Translations under genes and position numbers: made by a program
NCBI GenBank assembly: GCA_021737405.1
Contig: JAIPEG010000026.1
Location: forward strand, 1-36,182
DNA from: Bacteriovoracaceae bacterium
Lineage (GTDB): Bacteria > Bdellovibrionota > Bacteriovoracia > Bacteriovoracales > Bacteriovoracaceae
DNA length: 36,182 nt
Reading direction: 5' to 3'
Notes under the pieces: model-generated
Told to the model about the DNA's origin: nothing
Database searches by the model: none
Seen by the model: only the letters and a program-made list of their open reading frames with translations
Shown: positions 6,154 to 13,606 of the stretch, piece after piece
How positions within the stretch are numbered: the stretch's first letter is position 1
How the letters are laid out: every line of letters begins with the position of its first letter

Positions 6154-9003
6154 TTATTGAATAGTCCCGGGGAAGGACCCTTCAAAATTGTTAATCAGAA
6201 GTTTATTGGCGACAGATGGGGCCGGTGGCTCTTTTAAGAGGTGACCCCAACTCTTATAAAGTTTGATATCTGGCGTTTCAGTGTTATTAGTTCTGGTTGC
6301 CATGTATACCTTTGTTTCATCTTCAAATATTTTCTTAAGCTCTGCCAGTGTAGATTCGCCTCTAAATACTTTGATAAGCTTTATCTCGGTAGGTCCATAG
6401 GCGTCTCTCAATAGAGTTGAAGAAGGTACATAATCTTGAATGTAATACCAGACTTCATCTATCGTCATTTTCTCTGGAGAGTCACAGACATAGAAGTTCT
6501 TATCTAGCTTCTTATTATATTGATTGTATTGTCTTGGTAAAAGGATAGGTGCTCCACCAAGACCTGCTGCCATCCCCATGTTTCGTAGGGCCTCTGAGGG
6601 AATATATTCCTTTCCACGCACTAAGATACATTTTTCAAAAGTACCTTCTACTTCTAAAGTAAAGGATTCACCAATGATCTCTTTAGAAAAGCCGACATCA
6701 TCCGTACTCGCTTGTGAGTATGATTCACTCTCACTCCATGTGTAAGAGACATCAAAGAGCTTAACTCCCATTCCAAAAAATTCACCGAAGGGAAACTTTA
6801 ATCCTGCATCTGCACCCACTCGTTTTGAAAGGTATTCCGTCTCGGCCAAGGAGGCTTGAGTTGAGAACCTTGAACTGACATGAATTCTTAATCCATTTGA
6901 GTTCTTTGTGGCACTTCGATCAACCTTTTGACTGTGAAGGATAAACTTTGTCTCAAAGAAGCTCTTAGGGTTTTTTGCGCATCTCATATACTCTGGGTTA
7001 TCAGATACTCCAAAGATAGATTCCCAAAAACTGTCTGTTTTTTCAGGGATAGGGAAAGCATCTCGACAGATTTTCACGAGCAGCGCCTTCATTCTTATAT
7101 CATCACTTTTTAAGGTCTTCGCTTTAGAATCTTGATAAAGAGTGTTTATAAGGTTCTTAGGTAGTTCCATATTATTGTTAACGAAGGCGGATGGGCCATC
7201 AAATTTGGTTCTCGCTATCTGTATTCCAGGATAGGCGTGCTCTAGATGACGAACAAAAATACCTTTTGGAGAGTCATCTTCAAATATGGCGGGATTACCG
7301 TATATGTTGTTGTCTTTGTAATCTGTGATCTGAGAAAAGAGTCCTTCAATAAATTGTTTATATTCTAGCTTCTTAAGATCATTCTCAGTTTCACCGTCTA
7401 CTGCAATCGTTTGTCCACTTTGTGGAGTCATCGCCTCTCTGTAATCAGGAGTGTTTCGCTCTTTTAAGCGTTCAAATTCTTTTCTCGCATTTTCATCAAG
7501 GTGACTCAAATACTTTTCTTCAAGTTCAGACTCTTCTGATCTTAGAACATCTGATTGGAAGACGTTTGTCTTAATCCAGGCGATTTTTGCTTTAAAAAAG
7601 CCAGTGACTAATGTTTCTTGAAGACCAACGGGCTTAATAGGTTCTAATTTGAATACGGTTACCGAGCGCACAGCAAGTCTTGGTAAATCAGACAGTCTAA
7701 CGGGTATATTCATGCGACTGTTAATAACACCATCTTTTAGCGTTACTATTTTCTCAGCGCCTGTTATGTAGGTAAAATTTCTAAAATTATTTTCATTTAT
7801 ATCGATGTCTGCTTTCTCTGGAGCTAGGAGCATGAACTTTAGACGAAACTGTCCATCATGCATTTTCACATATCTTGGCTTATCTTTAGCAAAGCGATGA
7901 CCCAAATCTAGTCTTGGGTTTAGTACAACCTGGTAGGACTTAGAGACTGTAAGGCCTAAGAAGTCGTTGACCTTAAATTGATTTTGATCGTTACCAATTT
8001 GAATATACATAACACCGTCAATGTGAATGCGATTATTTTCTTTAACTGGGTTTTCAGGAGGAAGGTCATCCCAAGCGGCATCAATCCCAAAGAGGAGTCT
8101 ATTCGGCTCGTATGGGTTTAGATAAAGAGTTGTTCCAACTCTTGAATCTCTTAAAGGACCTGATTTAATCGTGACATTATAATCTTTCTTTAACCAGTGG
8201 CTATATTTGAATTGCTCATAAGGGCTATCAAACTGGTTGGTAAAGCACCCTGATTCATCTGTAGTGTCATTGATGATTATCGGTGGGTGAATTCCTTCAA
8301 TATCTTTAATAGTTATTTCAATTGAAGTTCTCGCTAATGGAAAATTAGTCACACGAGATTTTAAGCAAGATTCTGCTGATGTTCTATATCTTAGGTTTCG
8401 CTCATCAGATCTCTTTAGTTCTTGCTCTCCAATGTAATAGAGTTTAACTCTTTCAAGAATGAGTTCGCCACCATCATTTTTAACATCGGCCGAAATATTT
8501 TCTTCTTGAAAAACTGTACAGCCTTTACCCCTTGATAAATCCGAGACTTCGTCTGTTATAGTGTCAATGGCGTAATTGAGGTTCGCTCCAAGTTGGGCAC
8601 CAGGAATAGATATATTTTGACTTAGAACCTTACAACGCTCTTTTCCAGTGTAGTCAAAGGGAATCGTAAGATCCCAAAAAATACATCCTGAAGTATCAGT
8701 CATATTACTTCTTAAAGGGCTTCCGACAACTTCTACTTTTCGGCGATCAAGCTTTTGGCCCAAGGCATTTTCTGCTAGGCAAGCCTTTAAAGAGTAATAT
8801 TTCTTTGTGATAACCGAGGAGAGTGAATTGGATTCTCTAATACTTTGTTTAGAATCAATTCGTAAACTCTCGATGGTTAATTCATTTTTTGCACTTTCAT
8901 TTGATTTATCTTTAACATCACTTTTACACCCCACAATAAAGGTGACCATGATCACAAGACCAAAAGTTAGTAGAGAATGGAAATGATTCTTAGTTTCTTT
9001 AAT
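6154..9003 (-). CDS. Giant secreted lipoprotein, unrecognised, with duplicated Cys-paired N-terminal domains
   Basis: A protein of about 949 residues that I do not recognise. The first conventional start codon in frame is GTG 8955, which leaves only nine residues before the lipobox Cys and no basic region. Reading back to ATT 9003 gives a normal lipoprotein signal (MKETKNHFHSLL, a hydrophobic core, then FIVGC at Cys26) with GGGGA placed 6 nt upstream; this start is preferred but unproven (see findings). The N-terminal third holds two similar segments, each with ACL/SCL followed about 40 residues on by TDTSGC or TDESGC; they look like Ig-like or beta-sandwich repeats with a disulfide. The C-terminal half has Cys pairs (KICRDAFP/MRCAKNP, EKCILV/YVCDSP). 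Lipid anchoring at the outer membrane or cell surface is likely. It ends next to a bidirectional terminator. Confidence 0.75.
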   Translation of the reverse strand: MKETKNHFHSLLTFGLVIMVTFIVGCKSDVKDKSNESAKNELTIESLRIDSKQSIRESNSLSSVITKKYYSLKACLAENALGQKLDRRKVEVVGSPLRSNMTDTSGCIFWDLTIPFDYTGKERCKVLSQNISIPGAQLGANLNYAIDTITDEVSDLSRGKGCTVFQEENISADVKNDGGELILERVKLYYIGEQELKRSDERNLRYRTSAESCLKSRVTNFPLARTSIEITIKDIEGIHPPIIINDTTDESGCFTNQFDSPYEQFKYSHWLKKDYNVTIKSGPLRDSRVGTTLYLNPYEPNRLLFGIDAAWDDLPPENPVKENNRIHIDGVMYIQIGNDQNQFKVNDFLGLTVSKSYQVVLNPRLDLGHRFAKDKPRYVKMHDGQFRLKFMLLAPEKADIDINENNFRNFTYITGAEKIVTLKDGVINSRMNIPVRLSDLPRLAVRSVTVFKLEPIKPVGLQETLVTGFFKAKIAWIKTNVFQSDVLRSEESELEEKYLSHLDENARKEFERLKERNTPDYREAMTPQSGQTIAVDGETENDLKKLEYKQFIEGLFSQITDYKDNNIYGNPAIFEDDSPKGIFVRHLEHAYPGIQIARTKFDGPSAFVNNNMELPKNLINTLYQDSKAKTLKSDDIRMKALLVKICRDAFPIPEKTDSFWESIFGVSDNPEYMRCAKNPKSFFETKFILHSQKVDRSATKNSNGLRIHVSSRFSTQASLAETEYLSKRVGADAGLKFPFGEFFGMGVKLFDVSYTWSESESYSQASTDDVGFSKEIIGESFTLEVEGTFEKCILVRGKEYIPSEALRNMGMAAGLGGAPILLPRQYNQYNKKLDKNFYVCDSPEKMTIDEVWYYIQDYVPSSTLLRDAYGPTEIKLIKVFRGESTLAELKKIFEDETKVYMATRTNNTETPDIKLYKSWGHLLKEPPAPSVANKLLINNFEGSFPGTIQ

Positions 9004-9028
9004 ACTGATTCCCCAATCAAATTTTCAT

Positions 9029-9303
9029 TACCGATGCCTTATATATAAGCAACAACTATGCCAATTAATCAGTTTTTTAAATTATAATAAAGGGAGTTAA
9101 GTAGTTGAAAATATACATGTTTTATGAATGTGGTTAATATTAAGTGGTGCCAGGATGTGTCCGCTATTTGTCCCGAGTGTTTAAACTTTATACATTTTTG
9201 GTGATTGATTAAATTTATGACATGAGCGTAATTAATTCTCACTAATTATCCATGAATTGAGATTTAAGCTAATGTGCCCAAACCCATTTAAAAAGGTGAA
9301 ATT
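9029..9303. other. Divergent intergenic region without a supported gene
   Basis: About 275 bp separate the giant lipoprotein from the divergent small gene. The lipoprotein side has a TATATATAA-like -10 region (9041-9049). The middle (about 9141-9180) is a locally G+C-richer island that includes GTGGTGCCAGGATGTGTCC and stands out from the AT-rich flanks. AAAGGGAG (9090-9097) followed by TTG would encode a peptide of about 10 residues only. I see no tRNA, no strong terminator and no credible small gene. Promoters for both flanking genes must lie here, but I cannot place them confidently. Confidence 0.5.
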
Positions 9304-9603
9304 ATGCTTAAAAGATTCAATGTTTTAAATAATGAAAATGATCAAAGCTTAGAAGGAATTGACTACTCAATTCTTCTCAACCTAGAGCAGATTGTATCGG
9401 TTAAAACCATTAACATCATGTATAGAGGAAATATCATTAAGGGCTTTTGGATTAGAATGGTCAATGGCAAGAAATACAAGGCCACTAGAGTCCCAAATGA
9501 AATTAATATGCTCCTTGGTGATGAAAATGATTTAACGGATGTTGAAATTAACGGAGCAACCTTTAATGGTGAATCTTCTGAAATGGACATCTCTCTTCAA
9601 TAA
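9304..9603 (+). CDS. Small hypothetical protein upstream of truA
   Basis: A 99-residue protein of unknown function. It has no signal peptide or membrane segment and is predicted cytoplasmic. The sequence reads as a small mixed alpha/beta or beta-rich domain: a basic N-terminus, a strand-like stretch around LNLEQIVSVKTINIMY, a WIRMVNGKKYKATRVP segment reminiscent of short beta-hairpin modules, and an acidic tail. AAAAAGGTGAA precedes ATG 9304 at good spacing. The stop lies 8 bp before truA, so the two are likely co-transcribed. Codon use and composition look like the neighbours, so I regard it as a real gene despite its length. Confidence 0.7.
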   Translation: MLKRFNVLNNENDQSLEGIDYSILLNLEQIVSVKTINIMYRGNIIKGFWIRMVNGKKYKATRVPNEINMLLGDENDLTDVEINGATFNGESSEMDISLQ

Positions 9604-9611
9604 GTGATCTT

Positions 9612-10520
9612 ATGGGAAAATTTTATTTAGGTCATGTCGCTTATAATGGTAAATCCTATTATGGTTGGCAAAAGCAAAAAGACTTACCAACGATTCAAGA
9701 GACAATCTTTGATGGCCTAAGGCGTATCTACCCCCTTGGTAGAATCGACGTTAAGGCGACTAGCCGAACAGATCGAGGGGTCCACGCTTTTGCTCAAGTT
9801 GTAAAATTTCTTGCGCCAAGGCGAGAGGATCCACAAGAGGTCCTTAAAAAACTTCAGGAAGAATTGCCTGATGACATTCAATTCACTCAGATGGAGCGGA
9901 TAAATAAGAGTTTTAAAGTAACTTACCTGGCCCAGTTTAAAGAATATCTCTATTTTTTTAGCCCGAATAGGGAAGTTAAGCCTTACGATTTTGTGGGCCA
10001 CTACCTTGGACAAACTGACCTTGATCTTGAGTTAATGAAGAAGACCGCTGAATCTTTCGTTGGTTTTCATGACTTTACCAATTTTCAATATCGCTCTGAT
10101 GCTCAATCTGATTTTAAACGAAAAATACTTGCGGCAAGTATTAGGCCTGCAAACGAGCTATTTCCAGATATGGGTTTTTCCCCTGATATCTTTTGTTTTC
10201 ATGTCTGTGGTACTGGATTTTTAAAGCAAATGGTAAGGTTGATGGTAGGGGGACTCTTTCTCGTTGGAAGTGGTCAAATAGCCCTTTCTGAGCTTCAAAA
10301 CGCTCTTCTAGGCGAACCTGTTCCTGAAGGAAAGAGAGTGAGTTTCACCGCCCCACCAGAGGGCCTCTTTCTCTACCATATTGAATTTCCTGAAGTGATG
10401 GTTTCAGATATTTTACGCCATGTGGTTGATCAAAGAAATTTTCAACGTCTTTTTTCTAAATTTGAAATTTGGCAAGGTGATAATCCGCAATCCTTCCCAA
10501 TAGAGGTGAAGGATTTATAG
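9612..10520 (+). CDS. truA: tRNA pseudouridine synthase A
   Basis: TruA converts uridines 38-40 in the tRNA anticodon stem-loop to pseudouridine. The catalytic Asp54 sits in SRTDRGVHA, the family signature. Other conserved parts are visible: YNGKSYYGWQKQ at the N-terminus, YLYFFSP in the middle, FVGFHDFTNF, and GTGFLKQMVRLMVGG near the C-terminus, followed by APPEGLFLY. At 302 residues it is slightly longer than the E. coli enzyme; the extra length is mostly a C-terminal tail. It follows a 99-residue gene by 8 bp, probably in one operon, with only a weak Shine-Dalgarno of its own. It converges on a lipoprotein gene 3 bp away without an obvious terminator. Confidence 0.95.
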   Translation: MGKFYLGHVAYNGKSYYGWQKQKDLPTIQETIFDGLRRIYPLGRIDVKATSRTDRGVHAFAQVVKFLAPRREDPQEVLKKLQEELPDDIQFTQMERINKSFKVTYLAQFKEYLYFFSPNREVKPYDFVGHYLGQTDLDLELMKKTAESFVGFHDFTNFQYRSDAQSDFKRKILAASIRPANELFPDMGFSPDIFCFHVCGTGFLKQMVRLMVGGLFLVGSGQIALSELQNALLGEPVPEGKRVSFTAPPEGLFLYHIEFPEVMVSDILRHVVDQRNFQRLFSKFEIWQGDNPQSFPIEVKDL

Positions 10521-10523
10521 AAT

Positions 10524-11315
10524 TTACTCAGCTGGATTTAGAGCACCAAAATCAAAGTTTTCTATTTCAAATTGTGGTTTAAAAGATTCGTTATAATTAT
10601 AATAACTAGGACTGTTGCTATAAAGGCAGGCTTCTATAGTGTTGGCCGTTGTTAATGTCGTCGTCGTTGTGGGAATCCCTGCTGGTAGCATCAATTCTTG
10701 ATTTGCTAACTTGATTAAATAATAAATATTATTAACCTTTAAATTCAAAGTCGTCTGCCCACTATAGTTTGTTATGTAGGCAAGATTTCCACATATTTCA
10801 TGGGCGTAGTTGCCCGTTTGTGTCTTTAGTGGGTTTGATGTCGCTGTTTGACTAACGACTTTATTTAAGAAGTAATTAGCTCCATTTTGGTAGCCTTCTA
10901 AGCATACGTTAAAGCTATCATTGGTAAATTTGATATTTCTTAGAAATGTCACACTGTCGTAACTAAATTCTTGGACATTAAATAATTGATTATTTTCATT
11001 CTTAAAAAAGATCACTGGATTATTAAATTGCTTATATAAACTACCACAAGCGTTAAGCACGGTTCCTGGTAAAACAGGGTCATCACTTGGGTCGGCCTGG
11101 TCGTAATAGGTAATGTCATTATCGTTTACATTATTGCCATCAACGGGATCAGTTGCTCCTGTTGGTCCTAAATTAGTGCCGGTGTCGCTCAGGGTGTTTA
11201 CAGGAGAGTTCGTAGAGCCTTTATTATTAGTCCCTGGTGAGCTTGTTTCTGAGCAGCTGGTTACCAGTAATAGGGCTAACATCATAAAGACAATTGGTCT
11301 TTTGGGGTTGTTCAT
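10524..11315 (-). CDS. Hypothetical lipoprotein, Ser/Thr/Asn/Gly-rich N-terminus
   Basis: A 263-residue lipoprotein that I do not recognise. The signal is clear: MNNPKRP, a hydrophobic stretch and the lipobox LVTSC (Cys21). The next 70 residues are low-complexity (Ser, Thr, Asn, Gly, Pro, Asp), a typical flexible tether. The rest is a globular domain with at least four Cys (LNACGSLY, FNVCLEG, HEICGNLA, IEACLYS), spaced as for two disulfides. A strong AAGGAG lies 6 nt before ATG 11315. It is transcribed divergently from the small exported protein at 11522. A surface or periplasmic binding role is possible but unsupported. Confidence 0.75.
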   Translation of the reverse strand: MNNPKRPIVFMMLALLLVTSCSETSSPGTNNKGSTNSPVNTLSDTGTNLGPTGATDPVDGNNVNDNDITYYDQADPSDDPVLPGTVLNACGSLYKQFNNPVIFFKNENNQLFNVQEFSYDSVTFLRNIKFTNDSFNVCLEGYQNGANYFLNKVVSQTATSNPLKTQTGNYAHEICGNLAYITNYSGQTTLNLKVNNIYYLIKLANQELMLPAGIPTTTTTLTTANTIEACLYSNSPSYYNYNESFKPQFEIENFDFGALNPAE

Positions 11316-11521
11316 TACATTCTCCTTAAATTAATAACATAGTTTTACTCGCAAGAATGATGCCACCTTTGGAGCCTTTAATCGTCTGATATTAGGTAGA
11401 GCTATTTTCAAAAGTGGCCAAATTTTAAACACTGAAAAAAATATATATAGAAAAATGAATCTAACCTAATTCCTTGAGCCTAATTTCAATTAAGATCGTT
11501 AAAAATATATTTGGAGATCAA

Positions 11522-11884
11522 TTGAAACTTAAAAATCTTTTCATTTTGAGCTTAATGGTTGGATTAACAAATCCTGCCTATTCAAACATAATTCCTCATA
11601 GTTTTAAAAAGCTCTCTGTAGGTGGAACTGAAATGATTCTCTTTCAGCTTTTCGTTGAAGAAAAGTCTCAAACAGTCATCTCAGGCAATGAAATGTTGGG
11701 TGTTAGTCAAAGTGGTAATCAAGTATCACTTTATATTGATTATGATCTGGTTCTACCTGAACTTCGGGATATTATGAAAAAAGATAGCTACTTACGAGAC
11801 AAAAGGATTTTAACGGAGTTGTTAAGAAAGAACTTCACTATCAACAAAAATGGTCAAAGTATTTTAATAAAACTTAAAGATTGA
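11522..11884 (+). CDS. Small exported protein, unknown function
   Basis: About 120 residues. I choose TTG 11522 because GGAG (11513-11516) lies 5 nt before it and because it yields a clean signal peptide: LKLKN, a hydrophobic core and a likely cleavage site in NPAYSN. An in-frame TTG at 11474 would add 16 residues and bury the basic region. The mature part is about 100 residues with no Cys, appears mixed alpha/beta (SLYIDYDLVLPELRDIMKK) and ends in basic IKLKD. It probably is periplasmic. It converges on a lipoprotein gene whose stop is 3 bp away. No family recognised. Confidence 0.65.
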   Translation: MKLKNLFILSLMVGLTNPAYSNIIPHSFKKLSVGGTEMILFQLFVEEKSQTVISGNEMLGVSQSGNQVSLYIDYDLVLPELRDIMKKDSYLRDKRILTELLRKNFTINKNGQSILIKLKD

Positions 11885-11887
11885 TTC

Positions 11888-12694
11888 TTACTCTGTTCTT
11901 GAAGGATGCCTTCTTCTTAAGCGAATCGTCAGAATGGGATCTTCAACATAGGTATCATCAGTCACACTAAATTTTATGCCTTCATTTTTTCGAACCAATG
12001 TTTGCATATCCGTTGTCGCTAAAGATAAGAATTCTTTTAAATCCATACTTAAGTTTTCTCGGATATAAATAGTTTCATCTACAGCGCCAGCAATGAGTTC
12101 GTGATGAAATTTGTCATTCAGAACATGATCCTCATCTCTTCCTATCCAAAACTTATGATTTCTCCAAAGTATTTTTAAAAAAGGAACTTTAAGGCCGATC
12201 ACTTGGCTTATCGCTTTTCCACTACATACTCTATTGTTAAGAAGGCAGAGAAGCTCTGTTCTTTGATTCTTTCCAACTGAATAAAAGTTTGCGGTTAAAT
12301 TGATCTTTAAGATGTCCCATAATTCACTTGGATAATTTTCATTTATGAAGGTGGTAGAAAATTGAAAGAGGACCTGACGATTCACCACACAGCGATCTTT
12401 ATAATCGGGATGACAAAACCTATGGTCATCACGAGGTTCATTGAGTCCTATTGGCCTAAACATTTTTCTGTAAACAACATTTGTGTCATTTTTATTTAAA
12501 TCACTTGGTTGCAAGCTTACAACTTCTTCTTCTAAAGGTGGTGTTGTCGGAACTGGTGCTGGGACAGGCGTTGGCGTTGGGCTAAGGTCATCATTTCCAC
12601 TAACGTCTCGACCAGTATTGGTCGGTATAGGGGATTGATCCTTTTGGCACGAGGAGACAAATAAAATAAATAGTGAAATGACGAGTAGCTTCAT
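11888..12694 (-). CDS. Hypothetical lipoprotein with Pro/Thr-rich linker
   Basis: A 268-residue lipoprotein with no recognised family. MKLLVISLFILFVSSC is a textbook lipoprotein signal (Cys16). A Pro/Thr-rich tether (LSPTPTPVPAPVPTTPP) precedes a globular domain with two close Cys pairs, FCHPDYKDRC and LCLLNNRVC, and a basic C-terminus (LRRRHPSRTE). There is no Shine-Dalgarno before ATG 12694; a TATTAT element ends 6 nt upstream, so a leaderless transcript is possible, but no matching -35 is seen. It resembles the 10524-11315 gene in layout (signal, low-complexity tether, Cys-paired domain), though I see no clear sequence similarity. Confidence 0.72.
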   Translation of the reverse strand: MKLLVISLFILFVSSCQKDQSPIPTNTGRDVSGNDDLSPTPTPVPAPVPTTPPLEEEVVSLQPSDLNKNDTNVVYRKMFRPIGLNEPRDDHRFCHPDYKDRCVVNRQVLFQFSTTFINENYPSELWDILKINLTANFYSVGKNQRTELLCLLNNRVCSGKAISQVIGLKVPFLKILWRNHKFWIGRDEDHVLNDKFHHELIAGAVDETIYIRENLSMDLKEFLSLATTDMQTLVRKNEGIKFSVTDDTYVEDPILTIRLRRRHPSRTE

Positions 12695-12763
12695 TATTAA
12701 ATAATAACGTCGCTACTCAATTATTGGGATAGGAGGAAGACTTTTCTTGACTGTAATACTCGA

Positions 12764-13465
12764 CTAGGACTTTTTCTTAACCACTTTCTTCTTTGTGACT
12801 TTGCTAGGAGCTTTCTTTGCCACTACTTTTTTCTTAGCAACCTTCTTTTCTGGGGCTTTCTTCTTAGCAACCTTCTTTTCTGGGGCTTTCTTCTTAGCAA
12901 CCTTCTTTTCTGGGGCTTTCTTCTTAGCAACCTTCTTTTCTGGGGCTTTCTTCTTAGCAACCTTCTTTTCCGGAGCTTTTTTCTTTACCACTTTCTTTTT
13001 CGAAGCTTCTTTCTTCTTCGTCTTTTTGACCGGTTTGTCTTTTGTGATTTCACTTGCCAAAGTTTCAGCGGCCTTTAAGACTTTATTGGCCACTTTCTTG
13101 GTTGTCTTTTTTAGCTGCTTTGTTTCTTCTTCAATTTCTTCGGCCCTCTTTTTGAGCTTTTCTTGGATCTCTATAACCCTATGATGGCTTGCAACTCTTT
13201 TGGTTGTCTTGATGATGGTCTCGCCAGCGGATTCTCGCAGCGTGTTGTATTCCTGAACGAGTTGGGCGTAAAAACCAGAAATAACCTTTTTAGGAACATT
13301 TATTTTGTCATATCGATCTCTGAAGGTCTTCAGGAGCTCATGGTAACGATCATTGTTAACCTCTTTTATTTTCTCTAGAAGTTCTAGGCATCTCTCTCTG
13401 AAGTCTTGCTTCTTTTTACCTTTTTTAGGTTTGTTCTTGTTTTTGAGAAAATCAGGTAAGGCCAT
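12764..13465 (-). CDS. Histone H1-like Lys/Ala-rich protein with expanded decapeptide repeats
   Basis: A very basic protein of about 233 residues. The first 100 residues form a helical domain (FRERCLELLEKIKEVNNDRYHELLKTF and onward; long amphipathic helices, coiled-coil-like around EIQEKLKKRAEEIEEE). The C-terminal half is an H1-like tail built from tandem KKAPEKKVAK decapeptides, flanked by degenerate Lys/Ala/Val repeats. Such tails bind DNA or RNA electrostatically in bacterial H1-like proteins, so a nucleoid-associated role is likely but inferred. I choose ATG 13465 over ATG 13492 because GGAG lies 5 nt before it. Four of the DNA repeats are base-identical, pointing to recent expansion. 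Confidence 0.78.
   Translation of the reverse strand: MALPDFLKNKNKPKKGKKKQDFRERCLELLEKIKEVNNDRYHELLKTFRDRYDKINVPKKVISGFYAQLVQEYNTLRESAGETIIKTTKRVASHHRVIEIQEKLKKRAEEIEEETKQLKKTTKKVANKVLKAAETLASEITKDKPVKKTKKKEASKKKVVKKKAPEKKVAKKKAPEKKVAKKKAPEKKVAKKKAPEKKVAKKKAPEKKVAKKKVVAKKAPSKVTKKKVVKKKS
12831..12980 (-). repeat. 30-bp in-frame tandem repeat, five units
   Basis: The unit starts TTCTTAGCAACCTTC on the plus strand. Copies at 12831, 12861, 12891 and 12921 are identical; the fifth, at 12951, differs at a few bases near its end. Each unit encodes ten residues of the Lys/Ala tail, so gain or loss of units keeps the frame. Confidence 0.95.
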
Positions 13466-13550
13466 AATTACTCCAAAGATATATGTTTCCATTATTCTAT
13501 TCGATAAGAATACTTTTTAATAGTCTGGGACTGACTTTCTTTTAAGAAAT

Positions 13551-13563
13551 CGGTATCATACCG
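13551..13563. promoter_or_regulatory. Perfect 13-nt palindrome, candidate operator
   Basis: CGGTATCATACCG is a 6-bp inverted repeat around one base. It sits between the divergent H1-like gene and the PfkB kinase gene, 44 bp before the kinase start, where an operator would be placed. No regulator can be assigned. Confidence 0.35.
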
Positions 13564-13606
13564 GGGTTGATTCAAAGCATAATATTAATGAATTTAAAGG
13601 ATAAAA

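Noticed and set aside
9128..9184. Short plus-strand frame of 18 codons beginning ATGTGG
   Set aside because: No Shine-Dalgarno and biased by the G+C-richer island; nothing supports translation.
12831..12980. Regular 30-bp direct repeats, possible CRISPR array
   Set aside because: Units are contiguous with no spacers and lie in frame within a Lys/Ala-rich coding sequence.
12795..13184. Open frame on the plus strand rich in Phe/Ala, looking like a membrane protein
   Set aside because: It is the antisense of the Lys/Ala repeat tail; AAG/AAA codons read backwards give Phe/Leu. No ribosome site.
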